From Pedobacter polaris (GTDB taxonomy: Bacteria; Bacteroidota; Bacteroidia; Sphingobacteriales; Sphingobacteriaceae): DNA of 64,000 bases. Of this stretch, positions 26,608 through 34,491 are shown in pieces. The notes under the pieces are model-generated. The model was given only the letters and a program-made list of their open reading frames with translations, made no database searches and had not been told where the DNA came from. A program made the translations under genes and the position numbers. The stretch's first letter is position 1. Each line of letters starts with the position of its first letter. Location of the stretch: contig NZ_SWBR01000005.1 of the NCBI RefSeq assembly GCF_005116505.1, positions 124,001 to 188,000 of the forward strand, written 5' to 3'.

Positions 26608-27045
26608 TCATTTTTTCTCGTAAACTATCAGTATCACCAAATCATTATTCGGATCTGGAGCAATACCATGTGAACTTCCGGGTCTGGTTAAAATAGCATC
26701 ACCAGGTTTAACAGCAAAAGTTTCTCCATTCATTTTCATTTTGCCATTGCCACTTATTACATAGTAAATTTCATCTTCTTTTTGTAAGTGATAGCCAATT
26801 GACGAACCTGCTTTTAAAATCCGCTTTCTAAAAACTGTTTTCAAATTTTTAGCACCTGCAAAAAAGTTATAACCTATCGTTTTACCTCCCCCATTATGAG
26901 TGCCAGCTTCTTCTTTGGCAACATCAGTGTCATTTTGTAAAATGAATTTGCTGGTATCTATAGTTTGTGATTTTGCAGTATAATTAAAGGCAAATAGAAA
27001 TGCTACAATAAATAAAATTGAATATAGCCTGTTTGGAGTTTTCAT
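26608..27045 (-). CDS. Secreted cupin domain protein
   Basis: A 145-residue protein with a signal peptide (about residues 1-26, ending NYTAKSQ) and one cupin_2 beta barrel. The motif-1 region GSSIGYHLQKEDEIYYVISG has His and Glu but lacks the full two-His set, and motif 2 is PGDAILTRPGSSHGI with the final His. Metal binding is therefore likely but incomplete by the classical pattern. It would act in the periplasm. It stands alone, convergent with the symporter. The substrate is unknown. Confidence 0.85.
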   Translation of the reverse strand: MKTPNRLYSILFIVAFLFAFNYTAKSQTIDTSKFILQNDTDVAKEEAGTHNGGGKTIGYNFFAGAKNLKTVFRKRILKAGSSIGYHLQKEDEIYYVISGNGKMKMNGETFAVKPGDAILTRPGSSHGIAPDPNNDLVILIVYEKK

Positions 27046-27087
27046 TGATGGTAATTTTGGTTCGAATAAAAGTAGGCATTTTGTTTT

Positions 27088-27215
27088 TTACTTGCCAAAT
27101 GCACCAACTTTGTTATATAAACCCGATTGAAGTGATAGCTCTTGAGCTGAAAGCGAAAAGACTAAAGCTGAAAGCGGGACTGCATTTCCCGAAGAGTTAC
27201 TGCCATTGTTTTCTG
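27088..27215. repeat. Dispersed intergenic repeat, copy 1
   Basis: This shares an exact 29-base core (27137-27165) with the reverse complement of 34120-34148. Flanking text is also shared: TTGCCAA, then TAAACCCGATTG, and GCGGGACTGCAT with CCCGAAGAG. A third, more diverged copy is at 50336-50470. A shadow reading frame across it is not a gene. Confidence 0.75.
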
Positions 27216-27284
27216 CTACTTTAACCATATCTTTCATCGTTTTTCATTTAGTTACATAAATTATTCAATTATCTGTGTTTTGCA

Positions 27285-27316
27285 TTTGACAATCTATTTC
27301 AATTAGCTTAAGTTTG
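27285..27316 (+). promoter_or_regulatory. Bacteroidota-type promoter of sucD
   Basis: TTTG at 27285-27288 and TAAGTTTG at 27309-27316 are separated by 20 bases, matching the -33 TTTG and -7 TAnnTTTG consensus. Transcription would start about 14 bases before the sucD ATG. Confidence 0.6.
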
Positions 27317-27336
27317 CAACACAAAAAATAGATATA

Positions 27337-28209
27337 ATGAGTGTTTTAGTAAATAAAGATTCTAAAGTAATTGTTCAGGGTTTTACTGGTAACGAAGGTA
27401 CTTACCATGCTGAGCAGATGATAGCTTACGGTACAAACGTTGTTGGTGGGGTAACTCCTGGTAAAGGCGGTCAAACGCACTTAGATAAACCTGTGTTTAA
27501 CACGGTAAAAGATGCTGTTGACAAAGCTGGTGCTAATGTATCTATTATATTTGTACCTCCTGCTTTTGCAGCAGATGCAATTATGGAAGCTGCTGAAGGT
27601 GGTATTAAAGTAATTGTTTGTATTACAGAAGGTATTCCAACAAAAGATATGATTGCTGTAAAATCTTACTTAAAAGGAAGAGATTGCCGTTTAATTGGTC
27701 CAAATTGTCCAGGTGTTATTACTGCTGATGAAGCTAAAATTGGTATCATGCCAGGTTTTATCTTCAAAAAAGGTACAGTTGGTGTAGTTTCTAAATCTGG
27801 TACTTTAACTTACGAAGCAGTAGACCAAGTAGTAAAAGCTGGATTGGGTATTACTACAGCTATTGGTATTGGTGGCGATCCAATTATTGGTACTACAACT
27901 AAAGAAGCTGTTGAGTTATTAATGAACGATCCAGAAACTGAAGGTATCATCATGATTGGTGAAATTGGCGGTGGCATGGAAGCAGAGGCTGCATTATGGA
28001 TTAAAGAAAATGGTACTAAGCCGGTTGTTGGTTTCATTGCTGGTCAAACTGCGCCTCCAGGACGTAGAATGGGACATGCTGGTGCAATTGTTGGTGGTGC
28101 TGATGATACTGCTGCTGCTAAAATGAAGATTATGGCTGAGTGTGGTATTACGGTTGTAGAAAGTCCTGCAGAAATTGGTGCAGCTATGGCCAACTTGTTG
28201 AAGAAATAA
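27337..28209 (+). CDS. sucD: Succinate-CoA ligase, alpha subunit
   Basis: A 290-residue subunit of succinyl-CoA synthetase, which makes ATP or GTP from succinyl-CoA in the TCA cycle. The CoA-binding N-terminal domain shows VQGFTGNEGTYHAEQM and GGVTPGKGG, and the ligase domain carries the phosphorylated His in GRRMGHAGAIVGG. The length is normal. The beta subunit gene (sucC) is not adjacent, which is common in Bacteroidota. A promoter lies upstream and a terminator downstream, so it is probably monocistronic. Confidence 0.97.
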   Translation: MSVLVNKDSKVIVQGFTGNEGTYHAEQMIAYGTNVVGGVTPGKGGQTHLDKPVFNTVKDAVDKAGANVSIIFVPPAFAADAIMEAAEGGIKVIVCITEGIPTKDMIAVKSYLKGRDCRLIGPNCPGVITADEAKIGIMPGFIFKKGTVGVVSKSGTLTYEAVDQVVKAGLGITTAIGIGGDPIIGTTTKEAVELLMNDPETEGIIMIGEIGGGMEAEAALWIKENGTKPVVGFIAGQTAPPGRRMGHAGAIVGGADDTAAAKMKIMAECGITVVESPAEIGAAMANLLKK

Positions 28210-28230
28210 TTACTAACCAAATATATTTTA

Positions 28231-28265
28231 GAAGCGTTTCGCAATTTGTGAAGCGCTTTTTTTAT
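28231..28265 (+). terminator. Rho-independent terminator of sucD
   Basis: AGCGTTTCGC and GTGAAGCGCT form a stem with a short loop, followed by a run of seven T. Confidence 0.8.
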
Positions 28266-28276
28266 GGAGTTTTTAA

Positions 28277-28480
28277 ACACAGAGTGCGCAGAAAGATACA
28301 CAGAGTGCGCAGAGAGATACACAGAGAACAGGGAGTCAAGCTGAAGTTTTTAACCGCAAAGAAGCAAAGAGTCTTTGTTTGGTAATGTGTATTTCGCTGC
28401 CTTAGCTATCACCATTGTCTATCAATCATTAACTCTTTTCTTTGCGAAATCTTCTTAGCTCCTTGCGGTTAATTATAAGC
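28277..28480. repeat. Short tandem and inverted intergenic repeats
   Basis: A 21-base unit beginning ACACAGAGTGCGCAGA occurs at 28277-28297 and 28298-28318 with one difference, and a partial third unit follows. Further on, TTAACCGCAAAGAAGCAAAG (28350-28369) is the loose inverse of CTTCTTAGCTCCTTGCGGTT (28451-28470). This fills most of the gap 28210-28603, which has no gene. Confidence 0.65.
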
Positions 28481-28603
28481 TATAACGTTTGACGCTCAAA
28501 TGAAAATCAAAAACTAACTATTGATTATATTTGTATAAGCTGTATAAATCTAAGCAAGTTGATAAAGCGTATATATGCTTGTAAAACATACAAAATTAAA
28601 GCT

Positions 28604-29074
28604 ATGATTAATAAAACATTATTGGCACTGTGCCTGTTAGTTTCAACAAGTATAATTGCTTGCGCTCAAAAGCAAGAAAAGGCAGCGCCATCTAAAACCA
28701 CTAAGAAAATGGAATACAATAAATTAACAAAAGAAGAAGAAGATGTAATTGTTCGTAAAGGAACAGAGTGGGCAGGTACTGGGAAATACGATAAGTTTTT
28801 TGAAAAAGGAACTTACATTTGTAAGCGTTGTAATGCACCATTGTACAAATCTGATACAAAATTTGATGCACACTGTGGCTGGCCAGCTTTTGATGATGAA
28901 ATTAAAGGAGCTGTAAAAAGAATTCCAGATGCTGATGGAAGCAGAACAGAGATTGTTTGTACCAAGTGCGACGCACACCTTGGTCACGTGTTTGTTGGCG
29001 AAGGATTAACTGCAAAAAACACACGCCATTGTGTAAATTCTATCTCAATGATATTTGTACCTGATAAAAAATAA
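28604..29074 (+). CDS. msrB: Peptide-methionine (R)-S-oxide reductase, lipoprotein form
   Basis: A 156-residue enzyme that repairs oxidised methionine in proteins. The lipobox SIIAC gives a lipidated Cys at residue 20, so it acts in the cell envelope. Two zinc-binding pairs are seen (C73/C76 and C119/C122), the catalytic Cys is C143 in RHCVNS, and C91 in the CGWP motif is the likely resolving Cys. The ATG at 28604 is chosen because it starts the signal sequence; an in-frame TTG at 28559 only adds 15 residues ahead of it. A terminator follows. Confidence 0.94.
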   Translation: MINKTLLALCLLVSTSIIACAQKQEKAAPSKTTKKMEYNKLTKEEEDVIVRKGTEWAGTGKYDKFFEKGTYICKRCNAPLYKSDTKFDAHCGWPAFDDEIKGAVKRIPDADGSRTEIVCTKCDAHLGHVFVGEGLTAKNTRHCVNSISMIFVPDKK

Positions 29075-29095
29075 AATCATTTTTATTGATTACGA

Positions 29096-29128
29096 AATGC
29101 CTTAGTTTTTACTAAGGCATTTTTTTTG
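29096..29128 (+). terminator. Rho-independent terminator of msrB
   Basis: AATGCCTTAG and CTAAGGCATT pair perfectly around a loop of six bases, followed by a run of T. Confidence 0.88.
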
Positions 29129-29223
29129 GCAGTAAATTTGTTATTCAGAGCGCAGCAAGGAATTTATAGAGAAGGATAACCTTATCACAATCCGAGCAAA
29201 AAAACCATCAAAAAATCATTTTG

Positions 29224-29231
29224 TATATTTG
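29224..29231 (+). promoter_or_regulatory. Possible -7 promoter box of the RlpA-like gene
   Basis: TATATTTG fits TAnnTTTG exactly, 22 bases before the ATG at 29254. A -33 element is not clear. Confidence 0.4.
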
Positions 29232-29253
29232 CCCCCACCTCCAACCAAATAAT

Positions 29254-29640
29254 ATGAGAATAAAGTTTACACTCTTATTGATCTTATGTTTAGGTTTTTT
29301 TGCTGTTAAAGCACAAGAAAATCCTACCAAGCAATCAGATACTGTGGTGAAAACGCTCTTTACCACTTATTATGCTAAAAAGTTTGAAGGTAGAAAAACA
29401 ACTAGTGGAGAAAGATATAGAGCAGCAAAACTTACAGCAGCTCACCGCACACTTCCCTTTGGTACAATAGTAACTGTTAAGAACTTGGTTTCTGGTAAAA
29501 TAGTAATAGTTAGAATTAATGACCGGGGTCCTTTTAGTAAGAAATTTTCATTAGATCTTTCAGAGTCAGCAGCCAAAGCCTTAGGTATTTACAGACTTGG
29601 TTATGCTAAGGTTGAGGTAAGTTACGCCCGGCCAAAATAA
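29254..29640 (+). CDS. RlpA-like septal ring lytic transglycosylase family protein
   Basis: A 128-residue exported protein with a signal peptide (residues 1-19, ending FFAVKAQ) and a single double-psi beta-barrel domain. The RlpA signature is visible: YYAKKFEGRKTTSGERY, then LPFGTIVTVKNL, then VRINDRGPF with the catalytic-type Asp. RlpA proteins cut or bind peptidoglycan stripped of peptides. There is no SPOR domain, unlike E. coli RlpA, so septal targeting is not assured. The ATG at 29254 is preferred because it starts the signal peptide; the upstream in-frame TTG lies at the promoter box. Confidence 0.88.
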   Translation: MRIKFTLLLILCLGFFAVKAQENPTKQSDTVVKTLFTTYYAKKFEGRKTTSGERYRAAKLTAAHRTLPFGTIVTVKNLVSGKIVIVRINDRGPFSKKFSLDLSESAAKALGIYRLGYAKVEVSYARPK

Positions 29641-30085
29641 TTTAGAAATGAAGTGCATAATCACTCATTTTTTAAAATTATTAACACTCATTTTATTTTA
29701 CTAAGTCCTTAAAAAGAAATAATTAGCTTTTTTCTAAGTTGTTTCTGACAGAATTCTGATTGAAAAATGCATATCCTTCAACAACATGTTAACAACTTTG
29801 CGACGCAAAAAATCGTTCAACTTCTATATTTGTTAAACAAAGTTCTTTAAAAGAATCCACTCCAAATATTATTTAAGTACTTAATATTTAGTTGATTAAA
29901 AAGCGGTGAAATTTCAACGTTTTTAAAATTGTAAAAACTAAATAGGTTTTTGTTGGCGGGTATATTTTGATAGAGCTTTGTAAGATAAGGGGTTTAATTT
30001 GGTTTAAAGATATATCGTATTCCGATAAGTTTTAAAAACAATCTATAACCTATAATGCAATTTCTAACGTTAAAAAATTGAGCTT
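29641..30085. other. Intergenic region and likely long leader of nrdB
   Basis: In this stretch of 445 bases no gene is seen. TATATTTG at 29825-29832 fits the -7 box; a TTTG lies at 29797-29800, 24 bases ahead, slightly far for a -33 element. If it is the promoter, the nrdB leader is about 245 bases. The palindrome TTGTTAAACAA (29830-29840) sits at the predicted start of transcription. I recognise no known riboswitch or NrdR box. Confidence 0.5.
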
Positions 30086-31057
30086 ATGGAAGACGAGTTA
30101 TTATTAAGAGAAAACAAAGATCGCTTTGTTCTTTTACCAATTAAATACCCTGAAATTTGGGAGATGTACAAGAAGAGCGAGGCAAGTTTTTGGACGGCAG
30201 AAGAAATTGACTTATCAGATGACCAAAAACATTGGGATAACTTAAATAGTGGCGAACGTCATTTCATTTCTCACATCTTGGCTTTCTTTTCTGCAAGCGA
30301 TGGTATTGTAAATGAAAACTTGGCGGTAAACTTTATGAGTGAAGTTCAATTGCCAGAAGCACGTTGTTTTTACGGTTTCCAAATTATGATGGAAAACATA
30401 CATGCAGAAACTTACGCTTTGTTAATTGATACTTATATCAAAGACCCAGAAGAAAAAGATCGCCTATTTCACGCAATCGATACCGTTCCGGCAGTAAAAA
30501 GAAAAGCAGAATGGGCTTTACGTTGGATTGATAATGGAAACTTTGCAGAGCGCTTAGTTGCTTTTGCTGCAGTAGAAGGTATTTTCTTTAGCGGTAGCTT
30601 CTGTTCTATCTTTTGGTTAAAGAAACGTGGTTTAATGCCAGGCTTAACCTTCAGTAATGAGTTAATCTCAAGAGATGAGGGTATGCACTGCGAATTTGCT
30701 TGTTTGCTTTATAGTATGTTAGAACATAGGTTAAGCGAAGAACAAGTTCATGGTATTATCCGCGATGCGGTAGAAATTGAAAAAGAATTTGTTACAGATG
30801 CGCTACCAGTTAATTTAATTGGTATGAACGCCAAGCTAATGCAACAATATATCGAATTTGTAGCAGATAGATGGATTGGAGAATTAGGTTATACTAAAAT
30901 ATACAATGCTACAAACCCATTCGATTTTATGGAGATGATTTCGCTACAAGGGAAAACAAACTTCTTCGAAAAAAGAGTTGGTGATTACCAAAAAAGTGGA
31001 GTATTAACCTCTACAGAAGATAAAGCGCAAGCTTTTTCACTAGACGAAGACTTCTAG
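30086..31057 (+). CDS. nrdB: Ribonucleoside-diphosphate reductase, beta subunit (class I)
   Basis: A 323-residue radical-generating subunit of class I ribonucleotide reductase. The di-iron ligands and radical Tyr are in recognisable segments: EASFWTAEEIDLSDD, ENIHAETYALLIDTYI with Glu, His and the Tyr, and FSNELISRDEGMHCEF with Glu and His. The C-terminal tail ends FSLDEDF, the form that docks into NrdA. The sequence is of the eukaryote-like class Ia type. The alpha subunit follows after 152 bases on the same strand. Confidence 0.96.
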   Translation: MEDELLLRENKDRFVLLPIKYPEIWEMYKKSEASFWTAEEIDLSDDQKHWDNLNSGERHFISHILAFFSASDGIVNENLAVNFMSEVQLPEARCFYGFQIMMENIHAETYALLIDTYIKDPEEKDRLFHAIDTVPAVKRKAEWALRWIDNGNFAERLVAFAAVEGIFFSGSFCSIFWLKKRGLMPGLTFSNELISRDEGMHCEFACLLYSMLEHRLSEEQVHGIIRDAVEIEKEFVTDALPVNLIGMNAKLMQQYIEFVADRWIGELGYTKIYNATNPFDFMEMISLQGKTNFFEKRVGDYQKSGVLTSTEDKAQAFSLDEDF

Positions 31058-31209
31058 ATTAAGGGTTAAGCCAAAATAAGAAAATACTATAGGTTAAAAT
31101 AGAAGGTTAGGGAGCTGTTTTACCAAAATAATAAAATGCTAATTATAAGATTTAACATGTTCGATTTGTCTCAAATCTCACATCTCAAATCTCAAAATCT
31201 GATGAAAAT

Positions 31210-33594
31210 ATGTTTGTACTGAAAAGAGATGGCCGCCAAGAAGCGGTAAAGTTTGATAAGATAACGGCTCGCATTGAGAAGTTGTGTTATGGTTTTAATG
31301 CCGAATTAGTAGACCCGATAGATGTTGCAAAAAAGGTAATTGAAGGTTTATTTGATGGGGTTACAACTTCAGAACTTGATAATCTTGCGGCAGAAACAGC
31401 TGCATCCCTTACTACCAAGCATCCAGATTATGCATTGTTGGCATCGCGTATTGCGGTATCCAACTTACACAAAAACACATTGAAATCGTTTTCTAAAACG
31501 ATGGAAATGTTATATACCTATATTGACCCTAAAACTGATAAACCATCATCTTTAATAGCAGAAGATGTTTGGCAAGTAATTAAAGACAATGCTGAAATTT
31601 TAGATAGTACAATTATCTACGATAGAGATTTTGGCTTCGATTATTTCGGTTTCAAAACTTTAGAAAAATCTTACTTGTTAAAAGTTAACGGTCAGATTGT
31701 AGAGCGTCCGCAACATTTATTCATGCGTGTTTCTGTTGGTATCCATAAAGGGGATATTGACAGTGCAATTAAAACATATAACTTAATGAGTGAGCGTTGG
31801 TTTACACATGCTACACCAACATTATTCAATGCAGCAACTCCAAAACCTCAAATGTCTTCATGCTTCTTGTTAACAATGCAAGATGATAGCATTGAAGGTA
31901 TTTATGATACTTTAAAACAAACTGCTAAAATCTCACAAAGTGCTGGTGGTATTGGTTTAAGTATCCATAATATTCGTGCTACTGGTGCCTATATTGGTGG
32001 TACAAATGGTACGAGTAATGGTATTGTGCCAATGCTAAAAGTGTTTAATGATACAGCTCGTTACGTAGATCAAGGAGGAGGTAAACGTAAGGGTGCATTT
32101 GCTATTTATTTAGAACCTTGGCATGCTGATATCTTCGCTTTCTTAGACTTGCGTAAAAACCATGGTAAAGAAGAAATGCGTGCACGTGATTTATTCTATG
32201 CACTTTGGGTTTGCGATTTATTTATGCAACGTGTAGAAGAAAATGGCGATTGGAGTTTATTCTCTCCAGATGAAGCTCCAGGCTTAGCAGATTGCCATAG
32301 TGAAGAGTTTAACGAATTATATACACGTTACGAAAGAGAAGGAAGAGCTCGTAAAACAATTAAAGCACAAGAACTTTGGTTTGCAATTTTAGATTCTCAA
32401 ATTGAAACTGGTACTCCATATTTATTGTATAAAGACGCAGCTAACAGTAAATCTAATCAGCAAAATTTAGGTACAATTAAGAGCTCTAACTTGTGTACTG
32501 AGATTATTGAATACACTTCTAAAGACGAGGTTGCAGTTTGTAACTTAGCTTCTTTAGCATTACCAAGATTTGTAATTAATGGGGAGTTCGATCACCAAAA
32601 ATTATATGAAGTAACTTATCAAGCTACTTTAAACCTAAATAAAATCATCGATTATAACTACTATCCAGTTATTGAAGCACAAAACTCTAACTTCCGTCAC
32701 CGTCCAGTTGGTTTAGGTGTACAAGGTTTGGCAGATGCATTTATCTTATTGCGTTTGCCTTTTGAAAGTGATGCTGCAAAAGAACTGAATAAAGAAATTT
32801 TCGAAACCATTTATTTTGCTGGTATGACAGCATCGGCTGATTTAGCCGCTAAAAATGGTCACTATGAAAGCTTTAAAGGTTCGCCATTGTCTAAAGGTAA
32901 ATTTCAATTCGATCTTTGGAATGTAAAACCAAGCAGTAAGCGTTGGGATTGGGAAGCTTTGCGCAAACGTGTAGTTAAAACTGGTGTTTACAACTCATTA
33001 TTAGTTGCACCAATGCCAACTGCATCAACTTCTCAAATATTGGGTAATAACGAATGTTTTGAGCCATATACTTCAAACATTTATACAAGAAGAGTATTGA
33101 GTGGTGAGTTTGTGGTAGTAAACAAACACTTATTAAAAGACTTGGTTTCTTTAGGTTTGTGGAACCCAGCAATGAAAGATAGAATTATTTTAGCGAATGG
33201 TTCAATTCAAGACATTGCAGAAATACCAGATTACATTAAAGAATTGTACAAAACTGTTTGGGAGATTAAAATGAAAAACATCATTGACATGTCTGCGGAT
33301 AGAGGTGCATACATTTGCCAATCTCAATCTTTAAACTTGTTTATCAATGCACCAAATACTTCAAAACTAACTTCAATGCACTTCTATGCTTGGAAAAAAG
33401 GATTGAAAACAGGTATGTATTATTTACGTACACAAGCTGCTTCTCAAGCTGTTAAATTTACTGTAGAAAATCAAGGTGGTAAAGCAATTGAAGCTGTAAT
33501 TCCAGCTGAAATGACGCAAGACCAAGTTGCTGAAGAAATTGTAGATGGACCAGTTTGTTCAATGGAAGAAGGTTGTATTAGCTGCTCTGGATAG
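31210..33594 (+). CDS. nrdA: Ribonucleoside-diphosphate reductase, alpha subunit (class I)
   Basis: A 794-residue catalytic subunit that reduces ribonucleoside diphosphates to deoxy forms for DNA synthesis. An ATP-cone for allosteric activity control covers residues 1-90 (FVLKRDGRQEAVKFDKI). The barrel has the active-site segments PQMSSCFLL, SNLCTEI with the conserved Asn and Cys, and APMPTASTSQILGNNECFEP. The C-terminal redox cysteines are in CISCSG. The gap to nrdB contains simple repeats of AATCTCA. A terminator follows the gene. Confidence 0.97.
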   Translation: MFVLKRDGRQEAVKFDKITARIEKLCYGFNAELVDPIDVAKKVIEGLFDGVTTSELDNLAAETAASLTTKHPDYALLASRIAVSNLHKNTLKSFSKTMEMLYTYIDPKTDKPSSLIAEDVWQVIKDNAEILDSTIIYDRDFGFDYFGFKTLEKSYLLKVNGQIVERPQHLFMRVSVGIHKGDIDSAIKTYNLMSERWFTHATPTLFNAATPKPQMSSCFLLTMQDDSIEGIYDTLKQTAKISQSAGGIGLSIHNIRATGAYIGGTNGTSNGIVPMLKVFNDTARYVDQGGGKRKGAFAIYLEPWHADIFAFLDLRKNHGKEEMRARDLFYALWVCDLFMQRVEENGDWSLFSPDEAPGLADCHSEEFNELYTRYEREGRARKTIKAQELWFAILDSQIETGTPYLLYKDAANSKSNQQNLGTIKSSNLCTEIIEYTSKDEVAVCNLASLALPRFVINGEFDHQKLYEVTYQATLNLNKIIDYNYYPVIEAQNSNFRHRPVGLGVQGLADAFILLRLPFESDAAKELNKEIFETIYFAGMTASADLAAKNGHYESFKGSPLSKGKFQFDLWNVKPSSKRWDWEALRKRVVKTGVYNSLLVAPMPTASTSQILGNNECFEPYTSNIYTRRVLSGEFVVVNKHLLKDLVSLGLWNPAMKDRIILANGSIQDIAEIPDYIKELYKTVWEIKMKNIIDMSADRGAYICQSQSLNLFINAPNTSKLTSMHFYAWKKGLKTGMYYLRTQAASQAVKFTVENQGGKAIEAVIPAEMTQDQVAEEIVDGPVCSMEEGCISCSG

Positions 33595-33596
33595 AT

Positions 33597-33632
33597 AGTC
33601 AGAAAGTCTGAGGTCCGAAAGTCGGAAAGATG
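33597..33632. repeat. Dispersed AGTCAGAAAGTC-type repeat, copy 1
   Basis: AGTCAGAAAGTCTGAGGTCC and GAAAGTCGGAAAGATG form one element. Related copies are at 35371-35413 (plus orientation) and 35871-35905 (inverted, inside the aguA coding sequence). Confidence 0.65.
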
Positions 33633-33655
33633 ATTTTCAAAAAAGCATAATAATG

Positions 33656-33692
33656 TAAGGTTCTGGACGTAAAGTTCAGAACCTTATTTTTT
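33656..33692 (+). terminator. Rho-independent terminator of the nrd genes
   Basis: TAAGGTTCTG (33656-33665) pairs with CAGAACCTTA (33677-33686) and is followed by a run of six T. Confidence 0.88.
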
Positions 33693-33738
33693 GTTCCTAT
33701 TTTTGTTAAACGATAGTTCACTAATGAACAATTGACCA

Positions 33739-33960
33739 ATGAACAATCCTTACCCACATAGCAAACACGAAATTATTCCATGCGAACGCTGTGGAACTGC
33801 TATTGAATGTAAGGCAAATTCTTATACCAAATGCCAATGTAGCGTAGTTCAACTTAGCATTAATGAAGTACAGCATATTAGCGAGCTTTACGACGGCTGT
33901 TTATGTGCAAAATGCCTATTTGAATTACAACAAGAATATCGCGAAACGCTAGTAGGATAA
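33739..33960 (+). CDS. Cysteine-rich CWC family protein
   Basis: A 73-residue protein with the cysteine pattern of the CWC family: CERCGTAIEC, then CQCS, then CLCAKCL, eight Cys in total, suited to binding one or two zinc ions. The function of the family is unknown. It stands alone after the nrd genes. Upstream, AATGAACAAT occurs twice (33724 and 33738), so the start codon itself lies in a short direct repeat. Confidence 0.85.
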   Translation: MNNPYPHSKHEIIPCERCGTAIECKANSYTKCQCSVVQLSINEVQHISELYDGCLCAKCLFELQQEYRETLVG

Positions 33961-33961
33961 C

Positions 33962-34002
33962 TTACGAAGTTTCTAGAGGTTGTGCATAGCAGAACTTCGT
34001 AA
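33962..34002 (+). terminator. Possible terminator of the CWC gene
   Basis: TTACGAAGTT and AACTTCGTAA are perfect inverse copies with a 21-base loop, followed by TTTT. The hairpin starts right after the stop codon. Confidence 0.5.
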
Positions 34003-34028
34003 TTTTAGGCGGCCGCCTAACACAATCT

Positions 34029-34054
34029 ATCGGTTGGTGTCTCACCGACCGAAA
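34029..34054. repeat. TCGGTTGG hairpin repeat, copy 1
   Basis: ATCGGTTGGTGTCTCACCGA followed by CCGAAA nearly repeats at 38153-38180. The arms TCGGTYGG and CCRACCGA can pair. Confidence 0.7.
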
Positions 34055-34098
34055 TATGGATTAGATTTTCTGAAAATCAATATCAGTATTTCATAGCA

Positions 34099-34200
34099 AT
34101 TGCAGCCCCGCTTTCTGCCTTAGTCTTTTCGCTTTCAGCTCAAGAGCTCTCGCTGTCAATCGGGTTTAATTAACAAAGGTAGTAGGTCTTGGCAAATTGC
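34099..34200. repeat. Dispersed intergenic repeat, copy 2 (inverted)
   Basis: Reverse complement of the element at 27088-27215, with the exact 29-base core at 34120-34148. It also shares AATCGGGTTTA, AACAAAG and TTGGCAA with that copy. Confidence 0.75.
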
Positions 34201-34264
34201 AGCCCCTCATAGTAGCACAAGCCAAAGTTAACTAAACTGGATAACAGTGAAAATCCTTTTTGCC

Positions 34265-34292
34265 AAGTCCCCTTTAGGGATGTAGGGGGTAA
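34265..34292. repeat. AGTCCCCTTTAGGGG-type repeat
   Basis: AAGTCCCCTTTAGGGATGTA followed by GGGGGTAA. The same family occurs at 36928-36953, 37017-37046 and 42737-42794. Confidence 0.7.
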
Positions 34293-34491
34293 AAGATTGA
34301 AACGAATAGCCAGACTAACTTTAATAAACGCTTCTTCATTGCTTTTCAATCCTCCTCCTTTACTTTTTTACCTTTCAGCTTTGGTCTTTAAGCTTTCTAC
34401 CCTCAACCTTTTTTCCTAACTTTGTAGCTCAAGAAGTTTAAGGATTTGAGGGGTTCTCAATACTCAAATCTCAATACTCAAATCTATAATT

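Larger units (their letters stand above)
33961..34491. other. Intergenic region made of several repeat elements
   Basis: These 531 bases hold no gene. In order: a 10-base inverted repeat (33962-33971 with 33993-34002); the perfect 16-base palindrome TTAGGCGGCCGCCTAA (34005-34020); a TCGGTTGG hairpin (34029-34054); the 29-base inverted repeat copy (34099-34200); an AGTCCCCTTTAGGG element (34265-34292); a TAACTTTG box (34417-34424); and the direct repeat TCAATACTCAAATC twice (34456-34483) just before aguB. Confidence 0.75.

Noticed and set aside
27018..27224. A small gene on the plus strand
   Set aside because: It reads across the cupin start and a dispersed repeat and has no protein-like pattern.
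28277..28330. A CRISPR array
   Set aside because: The 21-base units are directly adjacent without spacers, and no cas gene is near. It is a short tandem repeat.
28140..28385. A small plus-strand gene after sucD
   Set aside because: It overlaps the end of sucD in another frame and reads through the terminator and tandem repeats.
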